Shown here: in pieces, positions 32,369 to 40,370 of the stretch
Numbering within the stretch: the first letter of the stretch is position 1
Layout of the letters: each line of letters starts with the position of its first letter
From: Streptomyces roseolus
GTDB lineage: Bacteria; Actinomycetota; Actinomycetes; Streptomycetales; Streptomycetaceae
Assembly: GCF_014649855.1 (NCBI RefSeq)
Contig: NZ_BMTV01000028.1
Span: forward strand, 51,343 to 115,342
Reading direction: 5' to 3'
Length of the DNA stretch: 64,000 nucleotides
Notes under the pieces: generated by a model
What the model was told of the DNA's origin: nothing
The model's input: only the letters and a program-made list of their open reading frames with translations
Database searches by the model: none
Translations under genes and position numbers: made by a program

Positions 32369-33589
32369 TCAGAACCAGCTCAGGCAGTGCGGCGGGCGGT
32401 CCGTGTGGAAGAGCGCGTCCGCCCGACGGGCCGCGGCGGGGTGGTGGGCCCGGATGTGACCGGCTCGGACCAGGGTGCTCGGGGTCGTACCGCCCAGGTA
32501 GAGGGAGCCGAGGTCGCTCACGTCCAGGGAGAGGTCGGGGCCGCGGTCCGTGGTGGTGCAGTCGGCCTTGCCGTCCCGGACGGTGAGGAGGTAGGCGGTC
32601 CGCTCGCCGAGGAAGGGGTCGTCGACGTCCAGGACGAGTTCGCCGTCCGTGGTCCACGCGCGCGCGGCCAGCGCGCGCGGGACGTCGAGGAGGCGCACCC
32701 ACAGCCAGTCGGTGTCGTGGCTCACGTCCCCCGCCCGGAAGTCCGCGAGCCGGTGGCGCAGCGGGTGATCGCGCGGGACCTGCTCGAAGACGACCCGCGT
32801 GACGAGGTCGTGGCCGAGCGCGTACCGCGCCAGGTCCGCGAAGACCGCGTCGTCGGTGGCGACGATCTCGTCGACGGTGAGGGTCCCGGCGTCGACCGCG
32901 TACGAGGCGTAGCCGTCCGGGGTCCCGTCGGCGTCCCGGTGCAGCGCCACGTACCGCGGTGTCCGCGCGACCGGCGGCCGGCCGGCGCCCAGCTCCCACC
33001 AGCGGTGCGGGCGCGTGAGCGCGCCGGGCTGGGCCAGGCGGTACCGGTCGTAGACCGCTTCGAGGACCGCGCCGCACTCCGCGCGGCGCAGCAGCTCGAC
33101 CGAGCCCGGCCGGGTGTCGTCGGCGGCGCCGAGCGGCCGGCGCGGCGCGAAGGCAGCCCGCTGCCGCTGCACGGTCATCCGGGTCGTGTAGGTCGCGGGC
33201 CCGTAGCCGAACCTGCGGTAGATGAGCGCCTCGGACGCGAGCAGCACGGAGAGGATCTCGCCCCGCTCGCGCAGGTCGGCGAGTTGACGGCGCATCAGGG
33301 CGCTGAGGACGCCTTGCCGTCGGTGCGTGGGCAGGACGCCCACGGCCGTCACGCCGGAGACCGGGACGACGGCCTCTCCGGGCAGGGTGAGCTCGAAGGA
33401 GTACGCGCCGGCGGTGCCGATCGGCTTTCCGCCCGGGGCCAGCGCGAGCAGGTTCCTGTCCCTCTCGATCGCCGACCACCACACCCCGCCGCCGTCCTCG
33501 CCGGGCGTCTCCCGGACGAGCCCGAAAGCGGCGTGCAACGTGTCGACGAAGACATCGAAGTCCTCGTCCGTCGTAGAACGGATCTCCAT
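32369..33589 (-). CDS. Eis-like GNAT N-acetyltransferase
   Basis: This 406-residue protein has the Eis architecture: an N-terminal GNAT domain with the acetyl-CoA loop VGVLPTHRRQGVLSALM (near 82-98), a second degenerate GNAT domain (about 150-280) and a C-terminal sterol-carrier-like domain. It ends in CLSWF; in Eis the terminal Phe carboxylate is the catalytic base, which fits here. Eis enzymes acetylate aminoglycosides at several amines, or protein lysines. The natural substrate here is unknown. The ATG at 33589 opens with EIRSTTDEDFDVF, a normal GNAT start. Confidence 0.9.
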   Translation of the reverse strand: MEIRSTTDEDFDVFVDTLHAAFGLVRETPGEDGGGVWWSAIERDRNLLALAPGGKPIGTAGAYSFELTLPGEAVVPVSGVTAVGVLPTHRRQGVLSALMRRQLADLRERGEILSVLLASEALIYRRFGYGPATYTTRMTVQRQRAAFAPRRPLGAADDTRPGSVELLRRAECGAVLEAVYDRYRLAQPGALTRPHRWWELGAGRPPVARTPRYVALHRDADGTPDGYASYAVDAGTLTVDEIVATDDAVFADLARYALGHDLVTRVVFEQVPRDHPLRHRLADFRAGDVSHDTDWLWVRLLDVPRALAARAWTTDGELVLDVDDPFLGERTAYLLTVRDGKADCTTTDRGPDLSLDVSDLGSLYLGGTTPSTLVRAGHIRAHHPAAARRADALFHTDRPPHCLSWF

Positions 33590-33729
33590 CGTTTTCCGCA
33601 GCCTCCCCGCAGCTCCGCACCGCCCCGCGGCGCCCGGGCCCCAGTCCAGCGCCGCTCCCGAGCCCCGGTCAAACGGATTTACGCCGCCCGCGTCCCCGTC
33701 CTCCCGCCGGAACGGGTAGCGTCACGATC

Positions 33730-34248
33730 ATGGAATCTTCGACGCCCCGAGCACCCGCCCGGCCCTCCACCGACCAGGCACCGGCCGACCCGGCCGCCAC
33801 CGACGAGGCGCTCGCCACCCAGCCCGTCGGCTACTGGAGCGGACTCGTCCACGCGGCCGTCACGCGGCGGCTGCGGGACAAGATGGCGCGGATCGACGTG
33901 ACGCAGCCGCAGTACTGGGTGCTCAACCACGTCACGTACCGCCCGGTCGCCCCGGATCGGCACGAGGTGGTCGAGGAGCTGACGCCGCTCGCCGAAGGGC
34001 CGCACGAAATCCCGCGGGTCGTCGACCAGTTGCTCCACCGTGCGTGGCTGCGGACGGACGCCGACGACCGCATCCGCCTCACCGAGGCGGGCGAGGCGGC
34101 CCGGGTGCGCCTGCGCGCGCTGGCCACCGATCTGCGCGCCGTGGTCCACGAGGGCGTCAGCGACGAGGAGTACGTGGCGGCACTGAAGGTGCTGCGCCGG
34201 ATGGCCGCCAACGCCGGGGCCGACGCCGTGGCTCCCCGTACCGCCTGA
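33730..34248 (+). CDS. MarR-family transcriptional regulator
   Basis: This 172-residue protein has a winged-helix core (YWSGLVHAAVTRRLRDKMARIDVTQPQYWVLNHV, then EEL-TPLAEGPHEIPRVVDQLLHRAWLRTDADDRIRLTEAGEAARV). The DNA-binding helix is less canonical than usual. A disordered Pro/Ala-rich extension precedes it. TAGCGT ends 7 bases before the ATG, so the mRNA is probably leaderless. The blasticidin-S-deaminase-like gene follows after 14 bases and is probably controlled by it. Confidence 0.82.
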   Translation: MESSTPRAPARPSTDQAPADPAATDEALATQPVGYWSGLVHAAVTRRLRDKMARIDVTQPQYWVLNHVTYRPVAPDRHEVVEELTPLAEGPHEIPRVVDQLLHRAWLRTDADDRIRLTEAGEAARVRLRALATDLRAVVHEGVSDEEYVAALKVLRRMAANAGADAVAPRTA

Positions 34249-34262
34249 CGGAAGGCGCACCG

Positions 34263-34703
34263 ATGAAGGAGAAGACCCCCACGCGCCCCGGCCCCGCGGC
34301 CGAGAGGCCCGTCGACGAGGCGCTCGTGCGGGCGGCGGCGGACGTCGCCCGCACCCGCTGCCGGGGCGACAACCACACCATGGCGGCCGCCGGCCGCGCC
34401 CGGGACGGCCGGATCGTCACCGCCGTGAACGCCTACCACTTCACGGGCGGCCCCTGCGCCGAGCTGGTCCTCCTCGGCGCGGCGGCCGCCCAGGGCGTGT
34501 ACGACCTGACGACCGTCGTCGCGGTGGGCGACCGGGACCGAGGAGTCGTGCCGCCCTGCGGCCGGTGCCGCCAGGTCCTCCTCGACTACTTCCCGGACGT
34601 CGACGTCATCGTCGGCCGGGGCGACCGTCTTCGCACCGTCCCCGTCACCGACCTGCTGCCGGAGAGTTACGTCTGGGCCGACCACCAGCTCGAAGCCGAG
34701 TGA
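34263..34703 (+). CDS. blasticidin S deaminase-like cytidine deaminase
   Basis: This 146-residue zinc deaminase has GPCAELVLLGAAAA (zinc Cys and proton-shuttle Glu, near 59-62) and PPCGRCRQVLLDYFP (two zinc Cys, near 94-97). The stretch AVNAYHFTGGPCAELV, followed by the C-terminal LLPESYVWADH, matches blasticidin S deaminase (BSD) more closely than ordinary cytidine deaminase. BSD also has VNVYHFTGGPCAELV and LLPSGYVW. It would deaminate the cytosine of a peptidyl-nucleoside antibiotic such as blasticidin S (inference), or a free nucleoside. The start ATG has GGAAGG 8 bases upstream. It forms an operon with the MarR gene. Confidence 0.88.
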   Translation: MKEKTPTRPGPAAERPVDEALVRAAADVARTRCRGDNHTMAAAGRARDGRIVTAVNAYHFTGGPCAELVLLGAAAAQGVYDLTTVVAVGDRDRGVVPPCGRCRQVLLDYFPDVDVIVGRGDRLRTVPVTDLLPESYVWADHQLEAE

Positions 34704-35385
34704 CCCTTCTTCGGTCCCCTCCGGGTCCCTCCGGATCGCTTCGCCCCACTTCGGATCCCTCCGGGTCTCGCGGGACGGCCGACGCGAGCGGCGCGCTCCG
34801 GGCCCGGGCGCCAGAAGGAGCGCCACAGCCACGCCGGGGCCGCGCCCGGTGTCGCGCGGGACGGGAAGGCGGCCGGGCGGGCCAGGCCCGCGGGGTTCCA
34901 GCCGAGGGCGGTTCCCCAGCCGGTGACTCCGGTCCCCACGCTCCGCCGGTGCGCGGGCCCCACCCGCGACGACGCCTTCTCCCGGCGCACCATGTCCGCC
35001 CCCGGCCCGCACTCCCCTGACACGGCCGGATGCGCCGTCGGTCGAGGCAGGACCCGTCGCCCTCGACGGCCTGCATCACGAGGCACGGCCCGTTCCCGCC
35101 GTCCGCCTCCAGCAGGCGGAAGCGTACGGCTCCGAGCGCGACCGGGCGGGCGCGCCCCGCCTCCAGCGCGGCGAGGCGCGCCTCACCCGCGAAGCCGGTC
35201 CCTTCCGTGCCCGGTGACCCGATGTCGGTACGGCGCCGCCGCACCCATCCGCGACGTTCATATTCGTGAACCTCAATCACGTACCCGCATATTGACGTGT
35301 CTCCGACACCCCCCTAGCGTCACCCGCAGCGCCGAGAAAGCGCTTTCCACCGTGTCCGAGCCGCCTCCCCCACCAGGAGACACCG
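34704..35385. other. 682-bp intergenic region upstream of the PL9 gene
   Basis: The left part carries direct repeats of CCCTCCGGGTC (about 34714-34770). On the minus strand, about 60 codons between roughly 35085 and 35270 show Streptomyces-like third-position GC but then lose it. This could be a gene remnant; I cannot name it. The right end holds the PL9 promoter and operator, annotated separately. Confidence 0.4.
35292..35347 (+). promoter_or_regulatory. PL9 promoter with LacI-type operator
   Basis: TTGACG (35292-35297), 17 bp and TAGCGT (35315-35320) form a near-consensus promoter. Fifteen bases after the -10 lies the perfect 12-bp palindrome GAAAGCGCTTTC (35336-35347). The sequence CGTCACCCGC after the -10 and the palindrome are shared with the PL1 promoter at 12846-12910. 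A repressor here would block the start of transcription. Confidence 0.75.
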
Positions 35386-36966
35386 ATGCGCACCACTTCC
35401 CTCGCCATCAGCGTGGGCCTCGTCGCCGGCACCCTCGTCGCCCTGGGCGCCGCCGGCGGCGCCCAGGCCGCGACCGGGCGGTACGAGGCCGAGGTCTCGC
35501 CCGCCGTCTGCACCGGCACGATCGACTCCGACTGGACCGGGTTCTCCGGCAGCGGGTTCTGCAACGGCACCAACGCCGTGGGCGCGTATGCCCAGTTCAC
35601 CGTGACGGCGCCCGCCGCCGGGACGGCGACGCTCTCCGTGCGGTACGCCAACGGGACGACCACGAACCGCCCCGCCGACGTCGTCGTCAACGGCTCGACC
35701 GTGGCCGCCGGGGCGTCGTTCGCGTCCACCGGCGCCTGGACCGGCTGGACGACGAAGACCTTCACCGTGCCGGTCGCGGCCGGCTCCCACACCGTCCGGC
35801 TGAACCCGACGACGGCCGCCGGGCTGCCCAACGTCGACCACGTCGAGCTCACCACCTCGGACTCACCCGCCCCCTCCGGGCCCGCCCTCTACGTGTCGCC
35901 CGCCGGGACCGCGGGCGCCTCGGGCACCGAGGCCGATCCGACGACGCTCGCCTCCGCGATCACCCGGATCGGCGCCGGCGGCACGATCTACCTGCGCGGG
36001 GGCACGTACGCGCACGCCCAGACGATCACCGTCGCGCCGGGCAACAACGGCACCTCCGCCGCCCGCAAGACGATCGCCGCCTACCCGGGCGAGACGCCCG
36101 TCCTCGACTTCTCCGCGATGGCCGAGTCGTCCTCCAACCGGGGGCTCGCCCTGAACGGCGACTTCTGGCACGTGAAGGGGCTGATCGTGCAGCGGGCCGG
36201 CGACAACGGCATCTACGTCGGCGGCAGCGACAACGTCATCGAGCGCACGGTCACCCGCTTCAACCGCGACACCGGCCTCCAGCTCGGACGGGCCGCCTCC
36301 ACCACCCCGCGCGACCGGTGGCCGGCCCGCAACCTGATGGTGAGCGTCGAGTCGCACGACAACGCCGACACGGCCGGCGAGAACGCCGACGGCTTCGCCG
36401 CCAAGCTCACCACCGGCCCGGGGAACGTCTTCCGGTACGCGGTCGCCCACCACAACATCGACGACGGCTGGGACCTCTACACCAAGCCGGACACCGGCCC
36501 CATCGACCCGGTGACGATCGAGAACTCCCTCGCGTACGTCAACGGCACCCTCTCCGACGGCACCGTGAACGCCAACGGCGACCGCAACGGCTACAAGCTC
36601 GGCGGGGAGTCCATCGCCGTCGACCACGTCGTGCGGCGCAGCATCGCCTACCGCAACGGCAAGCACGGCTTCACGTACAACAGCAACCCCGGCTCCCTGA
36701 AGGTCTCCGAGAACATCTCGATCGACAACGCCCAGCGCAACTACACCTTCGAGGCGGGCACTTCGGTGTTCCGGGGCAACACCTCGTGCCGCAGCACGAG
36801 TTCCGGCACCAATGACAAGCTCGTGGGCGACGTCGACGCCACCAACCAGTTCTGGTCCGGGACGAACGGCTCGCGGTGTGCCGGCTACGGCGGCGCCCTC
36901 GGCTGGTCCTTCGCCGCGAACGGCTCGCTCACCGTGACCCTCGGCGGCAGGACCGTCACCTGGTAG
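35386..36966 (+). CDS. secreted pectate lyase, polysaccharide lyase family 9, with N-terminal CBM35-like module
   Basis: This 526-residue secreted protein has a signal peptide of 29 residues (cleavage after AQA). A CBM35-like domain (about 32-158, starting RYEAEVSPAVC) follows, then a right-handed beta-helix (about 168-525). The PL9 active-site pattern is visible: GENADGFAAK (near 327), HHNIDDGWDLYTK (near 351-363, calcium Asp residues) and NGDRNGYKLGG (near 396-406, catalytic Lys). It cleaves polygalacturonate by beta-elimination. The ATG at 35386 follows AGGAGA. Its 3' end overlaps the convergent HAD phosphatase gene by 11 bp. The shared operator links it with the PL1 lyase at 12988. Confidence 0.92.
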   Translation: MRTTSLAISVGLVAGTLVALGAAGGAQAATGRYEAEVSPAVCTGTIDSDWTGFSGSGFCNGTNAVGAYAQFTVTAPAAGTATLSVRYANGTTTNRPADVVVNGSTVAAGASFASTGAWTGWTTKTFTVPVAAGSHTVRLNPTTAAGLPNVDHVELTTSDSPAPSGPALYVSPAGTAGASGTEADPTTLASAITRIGAGGTIYLRGGTYAHAQTITVAPGNNGTSAARKTIAAYPGETPVLDFSAMAESSSNRGLALNGDFWHVKGLIVQRAGDNGIYVGGSDNVIERTVTRFNRDTGLQLGRAASTTPRDRWPARNLMVSVESHDNADTAGENADGFAAKLTTGPGNVFRYAVAHHNIDDGWDLYTKPDTGPIDPVTIENSLAYVNGTLSDGTVNANGDRNGYKLGGESIAVDHVVRRSIAYRNGKHGFTYNSNPGSLKVSENISIDNAQRNYTFEAGTSVFRGNTSCRSTSSGTNDKLVGDVDATNQFWSGTNGSRCAGYGGALGWSFAANGSLTVTLGGRTVTW

Positions 36967-37657
36967 GGACGGCGCTCCCGCGAACCGCGCGCCCGCGCCC
37001 GACCGTTCGGGCGCGGGCGCGCAGCCGTCTCCCCAGGGCGTACGCGGCCCGCAGGTCGTCCCCCTCGTACCCGGCACCGGCCAGGGCGCGCAGGCCCGGG
37101 GTGGCGTTGACGGCCACCGTGTGGCGGAGGACGGAGAAGAGGGGCATGTCTGAGCCGGAGTCCCCGTAGGCGACGCAGGCGTCGCGGTCGAGGCCGAGGG
37201 CGCCGCGGAGGCGGTCGACGGCGGTCACCTTGTCCTCGGGGACGAGGATCCGCGCCGGGTCGGGCGCCGTCCGGAAGGGCGGGGGCGGGAAGCCGGAGGC
37301 GACGACGTCGTCGACACCGAGGCCGCGGAGCCGGTCGGCGAAGAAGTCCGGTGACATGGTGACGACGACGGCCCGGTCGCCCCGGGCCCGGATGTCCGCG
37401 AGGACCTCCGGGAGGCCGCCGATCCACGGCGCCCCGTCGAAGGCCTCGGCGACGACACCGGGGGTCAGCTCCCGCCACAGCCCGTACAGGGCGGCGGCGA
37501 AGCCCCGGGTGTCGACGGCGCCCTCCGCGAATTCGGCCTCCAGGGCTCGGAGTTCGTCCAGGCAGCCGAGGCGGGCGGCGATCTCCAGGCTGGCCGAGGT
37601 GCCCCTCAGCAGCGTCCCGTCCATGTCGAAGACGTGCAGCAGCCGTCCGTCCTTCAC
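36956..37657 (-). CDS. HAD-superfamily phosphatase (SerB-like)
   Basis: This 233-residue HAD hydrolase has motif I HVFDMDGTLLRG (nucleophile near residue 11), motif II VVVTMSPDFF (Thr/Ser near 98), motif III Lys in PEDKVTAVDRL and motif IV YGDSGSDMPLF (near 165). The helical cap and length resemble phosphoserine phosphatase or related small-metabolite phosphatases. It starts at GTG 37657 behind AGGGGAGGG. It is convergent with, and overlaps by 11 bp, the PL9 gene. Confidence 0.88.
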   Translation of the reverse strand: MKDGRLLHVFDMDGTLLRGTSASLEIAARLGCLDELRALEAEFAEGAVDTRGFAAALYGLWRELTPGVVAEAFDGAPWIGGLPEVLADIRARGDRAVVVTMSPDFFADRLRGLGVDDVVASGFPPPPFRTAPDPARILVPEDKVTAVDRLRGALGLDRDACVAYGDSGSDMPLFSVLRHTVAVNATPGLRALAGAGYEGDDLRAAYALGRRLRARARTVGRGRAVRGSAVPTR

Positions 37658-37853
37658 CGTGCCCTCCCCTGTCCGGAGGCCAGCCTACGTCGCGGCGGGG
37701 GCGGTCGGCCGCCGAAGCCGGGCCGACGCGGTCGGGGGTGCGGAGCCACAGGTCGCGGCGGCCCTCGCCACGATCGGCCACAGCTCCTGGGCGGTGCCGG
37801 TCCCGCGGGCCGGGTACGGTGCTCCCGCGCGCTGCGGAGGGAGGGGAGTGGGC

Positions 37854-39416
37854 ATGACGACGACGAGGCCGGTCGAGGTGGTCGGGCCGCTGGAGCGGGG
37901 GCTCGCCGTGGTCCGGGCCGTGGTCGCCGGGGACGGCGGTCGGCGCGGGATCGGGGAGGTGGCGCGGGAGACGGGGCTGGCCCGGGCGACCGTGGACCGG
38001 GTCGCGTCCACCCTCATCGTCCTCGGGGTGCTGCGGGCCGAGGGCCGTGATCTGCTCCTCGCGCCCGGGGCGGCCGAGCTCGGGAACGCCTATCTGGACT
38101 TCTGCGGACTGCCCGCGCTCCTCGGCCCGCACGCCGCCGCGCTCGCCGAGCGGCTCGACGAGCCGGTGTCGCTGGCCGTGCCCGACGGGGACGGGGTCCG
38201 TTTCCTGGCGCAGGCGAGCCGTCGGCGGGCCCTGGCGTTCGCCTTCCGGCCCGGCGACCTGCTGCCGGCCGAGCGGTGCGCTCCCGGCGCGCTGTTCGCC
38301 GCCGAGGGAGAGGTCCCGGGCGGGGACGGCGGGTTCGCGCAGCGGGTGCGGGAGGCCCGTGAGCGGGGCGTCGCCGTCGACGACCAGCTGATCGAGCCGG
38401 GGCTCGTGTCCGTGGCCCTGCCCGTACGGGGCCCGGCCGGTGCCGTCGTGTGCGCGGTGAGCGTGGTCAGCCACACCAGCCGGCACGACGCCGCCGCCCT
38501 GGAGGCGCTCGCCCTGACGCCCCTGCGGGAGACGGTCACGGCGATGGAGGGGGTGCTCGCCCTCGGAGCCGTACCACCGGAGGCGGAACCGCGGGCCGTG
38601 GCGCCCGCCCGGGGTGCGCTGAAGGAGGAGCTGGGGGCCGGGTTCCTCCAGTCGCTGGCCCGGGGGCTCGACGTGCTGCGCGCCTTCGGGGCTCTGCGCG
38701 GGCCCGCCCGGCTCACGGATCTGGCGCGCCTCGCGGGGCTGCCCCGGGCGACCGCCCGCCGGTCGCTGATCACCCTGTGCCACCTGGGGTACGTACGCGA
38801 GGACGCCGGCGGTTTCGCGCTCCTCCCCCGCGTCCTGGAACTCGGCCACGCCCGGCTCGCCGCGCTCACCCTCCCCGAGATCGCCACGCCGCACCTGGTC
38901 CGTCTGGTGCGGGCGGTGCGGGAGTCGGCGTCGGTGGCGGTGCTCGACGGGGACGACATCCGGTACGTGGCGCGGGTGGCCGGCAGCCGGATCATGCGCA
39001 TCGACATCGTGGTGGGCACCCGGCTGCCCGCCTACGCCACCTCGATGGGGCGGGTGCTGCTCGCCGCCCTGCCGGAGGCCGAGCGGGACGGACGGCTCGG
39101 CCGGATCACGCCGGAGGCGCTGACGCCCCGGACCCTGACCGGCTCCGACGAACTGCGGGAGGCCGTGGCGGTGACCGCCGAACGGGGTTTCGGCTGGGTG
39201 GAGGAGGAGTTGGAGGAAGGGCTGCGGTCGATCGCGGTGCCGGTGCGCGACGGGGCGGGCCGGGTGGTCGCCGCGCTCAACATCGCCCTGAACGCGGGCC
39301 GGTGCGCGCCGGAGGAGAGTCTCGCGGCGGTCCTTCCCCTGTTGCGGGAGACGGCGGGACTGATCTCGGCCGACCTGGCGGCGGTCGGTCGGCACACGCC
39401 CGTACCGGCTTCCTGA
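37854..39416 (+). CDS. double IclR-family transcriptional regulator
   Basis: This 520-residue protein is a tandem fusion of two IclR units. The first has a winged helix (LERGLAVVRAVVAGDGGRRGIGEVARETGLARATVDRVASTL, residues about 13-55) and an effector domain to about 235. The second begins at about 265 (LARGLDVLRAFGALRGPARLTDLARLAGLPRATARRSLITL) with its own effector domain (SVAVLDGDDIRYVARV to GRVVAALNIALNAG). The second effector domain keeps the usual IclR signature, while the first is more diverged. The start ATG has GGAGGGAGGGG upstream. It is convergent with the TetR gene; its target is unknown. Confidence 0.88.
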   Translation: MTTTRPVEVVGPLERGLAVVRAVVAGDGGRRGIGEVARETGLARATVDRVASTLIVLGVLRAEGRDLLLAPGAAELGNAYLDFCGLPALLGPHAAALAERLDEPVSLAVPDGDGVRFLAQASRRRALAFAFRPGDLLPAERCAPGALFAAEGEVPGGDGGFAQRVREARERGVAVDDQLIEPGLVSVALPVRGPAGAVVCAVSVVSHTSRHDAAALEALALTPLRETVTAMEGVLALGAVPPEAEPRAVAPARGALKEELGAGFLQSLARGLDVLRAFGALRGPARLTDLARLAGLPRATARRSLITLCHLGYVREDAGGFALLPRVLELGHARLAALTLPEIATPHLVRLVRAVRESASVAVLDGDDIRYVARVAGSRIMRIDIVVGTRLPAYATSMGRVLLAALPEAERDGRLGRITPEALTPRTLTGSDELREAVAVTAERGFGWVEEELEEGLRSIAVPVRDGAGRVVAALNIALNAGRCAPEESLAAVLPLLRETAGLISADLAAVGRHTPVPAS

Positions 39417-39423
39417 AGCGACG

Positions 39424-40161
39424 TCAGGACTTCTTCCCGTGGGCTCGTTCCGGGCCCGCCGTCGCATCGGGGTGCAGCGTCTCCAGGGCCGTCAGCATGA
39501 GCTCCAGGGCGAACGGGTAGCCGCTGTCGCGCATGTCGGCGGCGAGGAGGGGGAACGTCGCCGCGATGTGCGGATGGGTCTCGGCCGGCAGGCGGCCGTA
39601 GACCTTCCCCCAGACCTCCCTGTCCGCTTCCCCCGCCGCCCGCGGCAGCGCGGCGGCGGCCGCGTCCTGGGCGGCGAAGGCCAACGCCTGGTCCACGAAG
39701 GCGTGGTAGACGCGGACGGCCAGCGGATCGGGGAAGCCGCCGTCCCGCAGGATGCCCAGGATCTTCTCGACCGCCCGCGTCTCGTGCGGACGGCCGGTCG
39801 TGCGGTGCGCGGCCAGCAGGGCGGCCTGCGGCTGGGCGAGGTAGGAGCGGTGGATGCGCAGGCCCATGACCCGCAGGTCGGTCCGCCAGTCGCCGCTCGC
39901 CTCCCAGCCCTCCTGCGCCCGCCCGACGAGCTCGTCGGCGATCGCCAGGAGCAGGGCGTCGGTGTTGCGGAAGTAGCGGTAGAGGGCGCTGGGGTCGGCG
40001 CCGAGGGCCGCGCCCAGCCTGCGTACGGAGAGGGCTTCGGCGCCGTGCCGGGCCACCAGGCGCAGCGCGGTGTCGACGATGAGCCGTTCGGAGAGCACGG
40101 CACCCTGCTTGGTGGGGCGGCGGCGCCGACGGCTGCCTTCGGGGACGACGCGTGCGGACAT
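39424..40161 (-). CDS. TetR-family transcriptional regulator
   Basis: This 245-residue protein has a basic N-terminus (SRRRRRPTKQG) followed by the TetR DNA-binding domain (SERLIVDTALRLVARHGAEALSVRRLGAALGADPSALYRYFRNTDALL, residues about 24-71). It ends in a helical ligand-binding domain of the TetR_C type. It is divergent from the amidohydrolase gene, and a 19-bp dyad 12 bases before its ATG is the likely auto-operator. The amidohydrolase is therefore a probable target. Confidence 0.9.
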   Translation of the reverse strand: MSARVVPEGSRRRRRPTKQGAVLSERLIVDTALRLVARHGAEALSVRRLGAALGADPSALYRYFRNTDALLLAIADELVGRAQEGWEASGDWRTDLRVMGLRIHRSYLAQPQAALLAAHRTTGRPHETRAVEKILGILRDGGFPDPLAVRVYHAFVDQALAFAAQDAAAAALPRAAGEADREVWGKVYGRLPAETHPHIAATFPLLAADMRDSGYPFALELMLTALETLHPDATAGPERAHGKKS

Positions 40162-40173
40162 GGCCGGGACCTT

Positions 40174-40192
40174 ACGTCAACACCATTGACGT
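40174..40192. promoter_or_regulatory. TetR operator in the divergent TetR/amidohydrolase region
   Basis: ACGTCAA (40174-40180) and TTGACGT (40186-40192) form perfect 7-bp arms around CACCA. The site is in an AT-rich patch 12 bases before the TetR start codon. Confidence 0.65.
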
Positions 40193-40370
40193 GTAAACGG
40201 CTCGCGGGCTTCCATGGCGCCCGTCAGCCGTGCCGTGGCCGCCGGAGCGATCCGGCCGGCCGCGGGCGGCCGGACTCCGTCCGACGCCTGCCGCGCGGCA
40301 CCCCTCGCCCGCCGGCCGTCGTCGCCCGTCCCGCGCCCGCCCCGGCGCGGCCGCACGCAAGGGAGCTGGC

